Source: UBA2253 sp964646985
GTDB taxonomy: Bacteria > Bacillota_I > Bacilli_A > ML615J-28 > CAG-698
NCBI GenBank assembly: GCA_964646985.1
Contig: CAZYFI010000042.1
Coordinates: forward strand, 1-11,962
Direction: 5' to 3'
Length of the DNA stretch: 11,962 nucleotides
A program made the position numbers and the translations under genes. Positions 6,997-11,962 of the stretch are shown piece after piece. Below the pieces are notes generated by a model. It did no database searches and had not been told where the DNA came from. It saw only the letters and a program-made list of their open reading frames with translations. How positions within the stretch are numbered: the stretch's first letter is position 1; the number at the start of each line of letters is the position of its first letter.

Positions 6997-8976
6997 TTAC
7001 CTTAAATCAGCTTTTAACTCAAAAATAATATCGCGAAGCGCCATGGCTTGTTCGAAATCGAGTTTTTTTGCCGCTTCTTTCATTTGCATTTCTAATTTCA
7101 TGATTAAATTTTTCTTTTCTAATTTACTCATATCTTTTAGATTGGTCATATCCACTACGCTTTTATCGGCTTCAATTTCACGCGTGATAACAATATGATC
7201 ACTTATGTGTTTGAATATTGTTTTTGGCGTAATATTGTTTTTCTCATTATATTCATTTTGAATGGCGCGACGACGATATGTTTCCAAAATGGCTCTTTCC
7301 ATTGACCCAGTCACACGATCTCCGTATAAGATGACCTTTCCATTGACATTACGAGCAGCACGACCTATTGTTTGAATCAACGAGGTTTCACTTCTTAAAA
7401 ACCCTTCTTTGTCAGCATCTAAAATCGCAATCAAAGAGACTTCCGGAATATCAAGACCTTCTCTTAACAAATTAATCCCCACTAAAATATCGTATTTCCC
7501 TTGACGAAGCGCACGAATGATTTCAATTCGTTCCAATGATTTGATTTCCGAATGCAAATATGCCACTTTATAATCGAGTTCTTTTAAATACTTGGTTAAG
7601 TCTTCACTCATCTTGATCGTTAAGGTTAGTACAAGCACTCGCTCGTTTGCTTTGATTCTTCCATTGATTTCTTTGATTAAATCATCAATTTGACCATTTG
7701 TTGGTCTGACTTCTACCAATGGATCAAGTAGTCCTGTAGGACGAATGATTTGTTCTACCACCATAACGCTACGAGATTTTTCATATTCAGTAGGAGTTGC
7801 ACTAACATAAATCACCTGATCTAGCTTCTTATAAAATTCAGGAAATGTTAACGGACGATTGTCTAAGGCAGATGGCAAACGAAATCCATAATCCACCAAA
7901 CTCTGTTTTCTTGATCGATCCCCATTGTACATACCACGTACTTGTGGCAAAGTGACATGGGATTCATCAATGACGAGTAAAAAATCTTGTGAGAAAAAGT
8001 CAAGCAAAGTATAAGGTGTTTCTCCTTCTTCACGTAAACTTAAGTGCCGTGAATAGTTTTCTACGCCGCTGCAACTTCCTACTTCTTCTAACATTTCTAT
8101 GTCATATTCTGTTCTTTGTTTGATGCGCTCTGCTTCTAGCAACTTGTTTTCTTTTTGAAAAGTTGCAATTCTTTCTGCAAGTTCTGCCTTAATTCTTCTA
8201 ATTGCTTCTTGAAGCTTTGCTTCTCCTATGGCGAATAAAGTAGCAGGAAAAATATTAGCAATTGTTTTTTCAACCAATGCTCTTCCTGTTATGGTATCAA
8301 TGATTTTTATTTTTTCGATTTCATCATCAAAATATTCTATCCTAATGGCTTGATCTTTTTCATAAGTAGGAATGATATCAATGGCTTCTCCGCGAATTCG
8401 AAAAGAACCGCGTTTGAAGTCATAATCATTGCGTTCATATTGCATATTCACCAAGCGTTCCATTAATTCATCACGTCGGAATGTTTGCCCTTGACGTAGC
8501 GTTAATATCTTCCCTTTATAATCTTCAGGGTCACCAATGCCATAAATACAAGATACACTGGCAACCACGATGACATCATCACATTCCATCAAAGAACTGA
8601 CTGTGCTATGACGCATTTGATCGATATCTTCATTGATATCAGAATCTTTTTCAATATATAAGTCTTTTTTCGCAACATAAGCCTCAGGCTGATAATAATC
8701 ATAATAAGAAATAAAATATTCCACGCGATTTTCTGGAAAAAAGCTCTTCAGTTCGCTATATAACTGGGCAGCCAATGTTTTATTGTGTGCAAGCACCAAT
8801 GTCTTCTTGCCAACTTCGGCAATCACATTGGCAATCGTAAACGTCTTTCCAGTTCCTGTTGCGCCAAGCAATGTTTGTTCTTTTGCGCCTTGTTGCAAAT
8901 TGGCAATAATTTGCTTGATTGCTTCTGGTTGATCACCGGTTGGTTGATACTCACTATGCAGTTTGAATTTGCTCAT
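6997..8976 (-). CDS. uvrB: Excinuclease ABC subunit B (UvrB)
   Basis: UvrB is the damage-verifying, DNA-loading ATPase of nucleotide excision repair. It is delivered by UvrA and then recruits UvrC. The 659-residue product is full length. It shows Walker A GATGTGKT (38-45), the damage-probing beta-hairpin with YYDYYQPEAYV (91-101), MRHSTVSSL (121-129), Walker B DESH (337-340), SATPTEYE (392-399), motif V INLLREGLDIPE (501-512), motif VI QTIGRAARN (535-543) and a C-terminal UVR domain (about 617-657, FEQAMALRD at 641-649) that contacts UvrC. The start at ATG 8976 has AGAGGA 8 nt upstream. It heads a unit with mnmA and recD2. In many Firmicutes uvrA follows uvrB directly; here it does not, so uvrA and uvrC must be elsewhere. 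Confidence 0.98.
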   Translation of the reverse strand: MSKFKLHSEYQPTGDQPEAIKQIIANLQQGAKEQTLLGATGTGKTFTIANVIAEVGKKTLVLAHNKTLAAQLYSELKSFFPENRVEYFISYYDYYQPEAYVAKKDLYIEKDSDINEDIDQMRHSTVSSLMECDDVIVVASVSCIYGIGDPEDYKGKILTLRQGQTFRRDELMERLVNMQYERNDYDFKRGSFRIRGEAIDIIPTYEKDQAIRIEYFDDEIEKIKIIDTITGRALVEKTIANIFPATLFAIGEAKLQEAIRRIKAELAERIATFQKENKLLEAERIKQRTEYDIEMLEEVGSCSGVENYSRHLSLREEGETPYTLLDFFSQDFLLVIDESHVTLPQVRGMYNGDRSRKQSLVDYGFRLPSALDNRPLTFPEFYKKLDQVIYVSATPTEYEKSRSVMVVEQIIRPTGLLDPLVEVRPTNGQIDDLIKEINGRIKANERVLVLTLTIKMSEDLTKYLKELDYKVAYLHSEIKSLERIEIIRALRQGKYDILVGINLLREGLDIPEVSLIAILDADKEGFLRSETSLIQTIGRAARNVNGKVILYGDRVTGSMERAILETYRRRAIQNEYNEKNNITPKTIFKHISDHIVITREIEADKSVVDMTNLKDMSKLEKKNLIMKLEMQMKEAAKKLDFEQAMALRDIIFELKADLR

Positions 8977-8998
8977 ATGTGCTTCCTCTTAATAATTT

Positions 8999-9027
8999 AT
9001 TATACTTGATTATAGGTCTTTTATCAA
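8999..9027 (-). promoter_or_regulatory. Near-consensus sigma-A promoter of the uvrB-mnmA-recD2 unit
   Basis: On the minus strand TTGATA (9027-9022, 5 of 6 matches to TTGACA) and TATAAT (9004-8999, 6 of 6) are exactly 17 nt apart. Transcription should start near 8992, giving a leader of roughly 16 nt that holds the AGAGGA ribosome site. A second TATAAT (9014-9009) lies 10 nt upstream but has no suitable -35. No GAAC-N4-GTTC type LexA box overlaps the promoter. Confidence 0.85.
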
Positions 9028-9049
9028 TAAAAACCACTGGGTAAATGAA

Positions 9050-9073
9050 AATTCTCTGGCGAACCAGAGAATT
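9050..9073 (-). terminator. Intrinsic terminator after the foldase lipoprotein gene
   Basis: A perfect 10-bp inverted repeat, AATTCTCTGG (9050-9059) and CCAGAGAATT (9064-9073), closes a 4-nt loop that reads TTCG on the minus strand. It starts 5 nt after the foldase stop codon. The downstream T-run is short (AATTTTCATTT), so termination may be partial, but position and symmetry are convincing. It separates the foldase unit from the uvrB promoter. Confidence 0.75.
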
Positions 9074-9077
9074 CATC

Positions 9078-11507
9078 TTATTTGTATTTTAACTGTGTTT
9101 CAAACGTTTCATACTTTGCTGTCATCTGTTTTAAGAATTCCGCATTGGTAAATGTAGTCATATGGAAATTAATGCTTGCATCCATCATTTGTAGATAAGA
9201 AGTTGCGGCAACACTATTTTGACCAACTAATTCGGTATTGATTGGCGAATAGTATGTATTAACAGCACTCTTTTGGGCAACGCTCAAAGCTGTTGTATTG
9301 TTATTTACCAAGAACAATTGAATGTGTTCAAGGGTTGGAATATATTTTCCAGTTTCCCAACCTGTTAATGGGAAGCTTTCTAAATTCACATAAATGTGGT
9401 AACCAAACTCAGTGACGATGTATGACCAAGTACTGCCAACAGGATTCAGTCCATAAACCGTTGGGGTTTTAGACGAAGGATTATCTTGCCATACTGTTCT
9501 TACGGCGTTAGAGAAGCCTTCGACCATAGCACCATTTGCGAAAGTACCTAAATCTTGATATAAAATCGTAATTCCTGCGGTTTTATATTTAGAAACCTCA
9601 ATGCCTTTGAACGTATAACTGATTCCTGGAATCACATCTTGTCCAGCAGTTGTTTGTGGTTTTGAAGCAACAAACAATGGCGCTTTGTTATATGCCAGTT
9701 CTAATGCTTGTAGTTTCTCAACATAAGTGCCTGTTTCTGTCTTTAAATAATTCATAATTGCTTGGTTGAATTCTTTGGCCATAGCAATTTGATTTTCTGT
9801 CCAATCTTTTGGATCAAGCATATTACTGCCTTCATAAACAGCCAACAATAAATGCACACCAGTTACTTTATAATAATCATCCACTATTTTTTGCATTTGG
9901 TTTTGATAGAATAACCATAGTGGTGAGGTCTCTGTTGCATCTGTTAAATCACCAAGTGAAGAAGTAAAGCGATCGCGAATTTCTAGATATAAATAATATT
10001 CTGCCAATTCTTGTTCATTTTCCACGCTGTAAATATCTTTTAAGAAGTTTGTCCATCCATAAGATTTCGGATAGCCATAATCAACATAAACATTATTGTT
10101 GAAATTGGCTTTTTCATCTTTTACTTGTTGTAAAATAACGTCCCAGGCAGTTTGGTCAATGACTGTATTTGTATTGATGTTATAAATTTGATTGAATTCA
10201 TAGCTGTTAATCAAACGTAAATAATCAAGCTCAGCAACAGTAATATTAATTCCATAACGGCGATTCATTTTTTCAAACAAATCATCAGCAGTATAGGATG
10301 CTACATTGGTTTTACACACAACAAATTCATTTGTCTTTTTTGTTGTTGCAAAGGTTAATTTAGCTGCTTGCACCAAAGAAACATAGGTTGTTTCTAACAT
10401 ATTATCATAAATAACCAAGTCATTGTTGTTGCGAAGCGTGATAAGTTCTGCATCAATCGCTGCTGTTGTAACCGCTGCTTGAATCAATTTTTCTTTGATT
10501 TCTGCTTTGACACTTTCTAGTGTTGGTTGTTCTTGAGCAATTCTTGCTGCCAAAAGATAACGAGATCCATTTTTATAAACTTTAGGAATATTGGTATAAA
10601 ATTTGTCTTCTGGGAAGTCTTTTAATTTGCTGAACAAATCAATCAATTCATATTGATAATTATTTAAATCAGCATAAGAATAAAACAAATCATTGATTTT
10701 ATCTAAATCAAATACAATTGAACTTGTGTTGGTATAATGCACACCGGCCTTTAGTGCCAATGTTTCATTTGGATATAAAGATACTTCATAAGCGTGCTTC
10801 ATATTGTATAAACCAATCAATGTTGTCATGACTTCTTCATCGGTTAAAGCTACTTGACTGGTTGCATTTTGCCATACACCACTAACAATTTTCACATTCA
10901 ATTGCAACAAAGCATCATCCAATGTTTTTTGTGTAGGATAGTCAACAATCAAAGCATAATAACTTACTTTGTAATTGTTATCATAAAAACTTTGATATTC
11001 GGTATCTTTGAAATCCGTTTCAGTATAACGAGCTCGCATAATGTCTTCTACATACAATTTCTTAGCAAGTGTCAAATGATAATAATCAAAAATATCTACC
11101 TCACTTAACAATCCATTATTTAATAATAAGGAATTATAATGAGCATCCACTTTTTCTGTGATTTCATCTTGCGTTAAATCATCTTTTCCATTAGGAAATA
11201 CTGCCAAATCAATCGCTTCTTCAATATCAGAGGTTGTGATAGCATCCCAATAATTGGTTGATCCTTTTGTTTGTGCTTTTAATAAATCCGTATCAATCAT
11301 ATCCAGCATTGTTGATGAACCAACCTGATTCTTTAAGCGTAAATACATGCTTTCTTTTGAGGTGCCATAAGTAACCCCACCATCAACAACTGTAAAATAA
11401 TTAGAATTTGGATTTGTAATGGATGGTAATTTTTCGTTTTCGTTGTTACAGCCAACACCAATCGTAATTAGGAAGAGTAACAATAATGCTAATAATATTT
11501 TTTTCAT
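9078..11507 (-). CDS. PrsA-like lipoprotein foldase (parvulin peptidyl-prolyl isomerase), apparently with two tandem modules
   Basis: An 809-residue lipoprotein predicted to help exported proteins fold outside the membrane. The signal peptide (1-19) ends before Cys20 (TIGVGC), with Gly at -3, so the lipobox is imperfect. A parvulin domain is visible at about 550-708: VHLLLAVYEG (551-560), DLGTFANGAMVEGFSNAVR (652-670) and VTEFGYHIYVN (698-708), matching the HILV, GDLG.F..G.M...F..A and T.FGYHI signatures. Upstream, residues 36-350 look like an equivalent module without those signatures: a SurA/PrsA-N-like helical part, FYDNNYKVSYYALIVDYP (174-191), then YKNGSRYLLAARI (311-323) and PTLESVKAEIKEKL (328-341). 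The second module is likewise followed by PTLEHIQLFL (724-733). At 809 residues it is far longer than the roughly 290-residue Bacillus PrsA. It follows the walJ-like gene by 26 nt. The start was moved from an in-frame ATG at 11564 that overlaps that gene. Confidence 0.8.
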   Translation of the reverse strand: MKKILLALLLLFLITIGVGCNNENEKLPSITNPNSNYFTVVDGGVTYGTSKESMYLRLKNQVGSSTMLDMIDTDLLKAQTKGSTNYWDAITTSDIEEAIDLAVFPNGKDDLTQDEITEKVDAHYNSLLLNNGLLSEVDIFDYYHLTLAKKLYVEDIMRARYTETDFKDTEYQSFYDNNYKVSYYALIVDYPTQKTLDDALLQLNVKIVSGVWQNATSQVALTDEEVMTTLIGLYNMKHAYEVSLYPNETLALKAGVHYTNTSSIVFDLDKINDLFYSYADLNNYQYELIDLFSKLKDFPEDKFYTNIPKVYKNGSRYLLAARIAQEQPTLESVKAEIKEKLIQAAVTTAAIDAELITLRNNNDLVIYDNMLETTYVSLVQAAKLTFATTKKTNEFVVCKTNVASYTADDLFEKMNRRYGINITVAELDYLRLINSYEFNQIYNINTNTVIDQTAWDVILQQVKDEKANFNNNVYVDYGYPKSYGWTNFLKDIYSVENEQELAEYYLYLEIRDRFTSSLGDLTDATETSPLWLFYQNQMQKIVDDYYKVTGVHLLLAVYEGSNMLDPKDWTENQIAMAKEFNQAIMNYLKTETGTYVEKLQALELAYNKAPLFVASKPQTTAGQDVIPGISYTFKGIEVSKYKTAGITILYQDLGTFANGAMVEGFSNAVRTVWQDNPSSKTPTVYGLNPVGSTWSYIVTEFGYHIYVNLESFPLTGWETGKYIPTLEHIQLFLVNNNTTALSVAQKSAVNTYYSPINTELVGQNSVAATSYLQMMDASINFHMTTFTNAEFLKQMTAKYETFETQLKYK

Positions 11508-11514
11508 AGGTTTT

Positions 11515-11520
11515 CTCCTT
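11515..11520 (-). promoter_or_regulatory. Ribosome binding site fixing the foldase start
   Basis: AAGGAG on the minus strand (11520-11515) stands 8 nt before ATG 11507-11505, directly ahead of the lipoprotein signal peptide MKKILLALLLLF. The upstream in-frame ATG at 11564 would place 19 polar residues before the signal peptide and overlap the preceding gene by 31 nt. Confidence 0.9.
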
Positions 11521-11533
11521 GCTTTCGTTAAAA

Positions 11534-11962
11534 TCATATTTCGTACAATTTGGATGCTTCCCATTGCTTCGCAATGGCAATCTCTAGATTTTCTCTTTTT
11601 GGAATCAAGTCAATCACTTCATTTTGAATAATGTTTATGTCATTACATTCTTCACTAATGTGAGCAAGTAATATCACTTGATGATTGTCATTAATAATAG
11701 AACTAAGAATCTGTTGACATATAAAATTAGACATATGCCCAAGCGGTGAAAGAATTCTTTCTTTTAAATAAGTTGATCGATCGCTTTCTAACAACATCTC
11801 TACATCATGATTTGATTCAATAATCAAAGCATTCACTTGTTTTAATATATCAAGATAATGCAGTGGGAAGAATCCCGTATCGGTAACATACCCTAACATT
11901 TTTTCCTCTGCTATCAATACAAATCCAAAAATATTGGCACTATCGTGTGATAGTTTTAAGGT
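11534..11962 (-). CDS. walJ: WalJ/YycJ-type metallo-beta-lactamase-fold hydrolase, C-terminal part (cut by right edge)
   Basis: Only the last 142 residues are visible; the reading frame is open to the window edge and begins upstream of it. The visible part matches the YycJ/WalJ family of metallo-beta-lactamase-fold nucleases, which in Firmicutes accompany the walRK cell-wall two-component system. It shows LSHDSANIFGFVL, then GYVTDTGF with the metal-binding Asp, IIESNHDVEMLLES, YLKERILSPLGHMSN (a late metal-ligand His in GHMSN) and LLAHISEECND. The N-terminal HxHxDH motif should lie just outside. It is normally an exonuclease-like enzyme tied to DNA replication or cell-wall coordination; the exact role is not settled. 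The gene ends in TGA 26 nt before the foldase start, so the two are likely co-transcribed. An internal TTG at 11917 is not the start. Confidence 0.88.
   Translation of the reverse strand, partial: TLKLSHDSANIFGFVLIAEEKMLGYVTDTGFFPLHYLDILKQVNALIIESNHDVEMLLESDRSTYLKERILSPLGHMSNFICQQILSSIINDNHQVILLAHISEECNDINIIQNEVIDLIPKRENLEIAIAKQWEASKLYEI

Noticed and set aside
9060..9073. GAAC half-site near the uvrB promoter that could suggest a LexA/DinR box
   Set aside because: GAAC is followed at the right distance by GAAT, not GTTC, and it lies within the foldase terminator hairpin, more than 30 nt upstream of the -35.
10854..11108. Plus-strand open frame of 84 codons inside the foldase gene
   Set aside because: It is antisense to a coherent coding region, with no ribosome site or promoter.
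11508..11564. Longer N-terminus for the foldase from ATG 11564
   Set aside because: It would overlap the walJ-like gene and bury the signal peptide; ATG 11507 has a near-perfect ribosome site and starts the signal peptide.

Overview
The window comes from a low-G+C bacterium of the Bacilli/Mollicutes type. The signs are strong AGGAGG-like ribosome sites, A/T-ending codons, two N-terminal lipobox signal peptides (one on a parvulin foldase of the kind Gram-positive cells anchor outside the membrane), and a mnmA-recD2 adjacency known from Firmicutes. TGA is used as a real stop (ends of comEA and of the metallo-beta-lactamase gene) and the tryptophans I read are TGG. That excludes the Mycoplasma/Spiroplasma code and leaves Bacilli or deep-branching, Acholeplasma-like Mollicutes (inference). 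I cannot name the genus.

Layout, left to right. (1) 1-1472, minus strand: a competence pair, comEA (HhH DNA receptor) followed with a 17-nt overlap by comEC (DNA-uptake channel), which runs off the left edge. (2) 1605-3524, plus strand: a single-gene unit for a surface lipoprotein with three bacterial Ig-like (Big2) domains, a zinc amidase domain and a fourth Ig-like tail. An extended -10 promoter precedes it and a hairpin terminator follows, shared with the convergent gene. (3) 3557-8976, minus strand: a tight uvrB-mnmA-recD2 unit (gaps of 4 and 28 nt) behind a near-consensus sigma-A promoter. It joins nucleotide excision repair, tRNA 2-thiouridylation and a RecD2 helicase. (4) 9078-11962, minus strand: a WalJ/YycJ-type metallo-beta-lactamase-fold gene, cut by the right edge, followed 26 nt later by a large lipoprotein foldase. 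The foldase looks like two PrsA-type modules in tandem, with only the second keeping a recognisable parvulin domain. A hairpin separates this unit from the uvrB promoter.

How the genes relate: two units concern the cell surface (amidase lipoprotein; WalJ plus foldase) and two concern DNA (ComEA/ComEC uptake; UvrB/RecD2 repair and unwinding). The region is densely packed housekeeping sequence. I saw no rRNA, tRNA, riboswitch, CRISPR array, transposase or attachment site, and no stretch over 300 bases without a gene. The longest gene-free stretch is the 132-nt divergent region between comEA and the amidase gene. The least ordinary items are the duplicated foldase and the multi-domain amidase lipoprotein. 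I found nothing that I would call a wholly new system.
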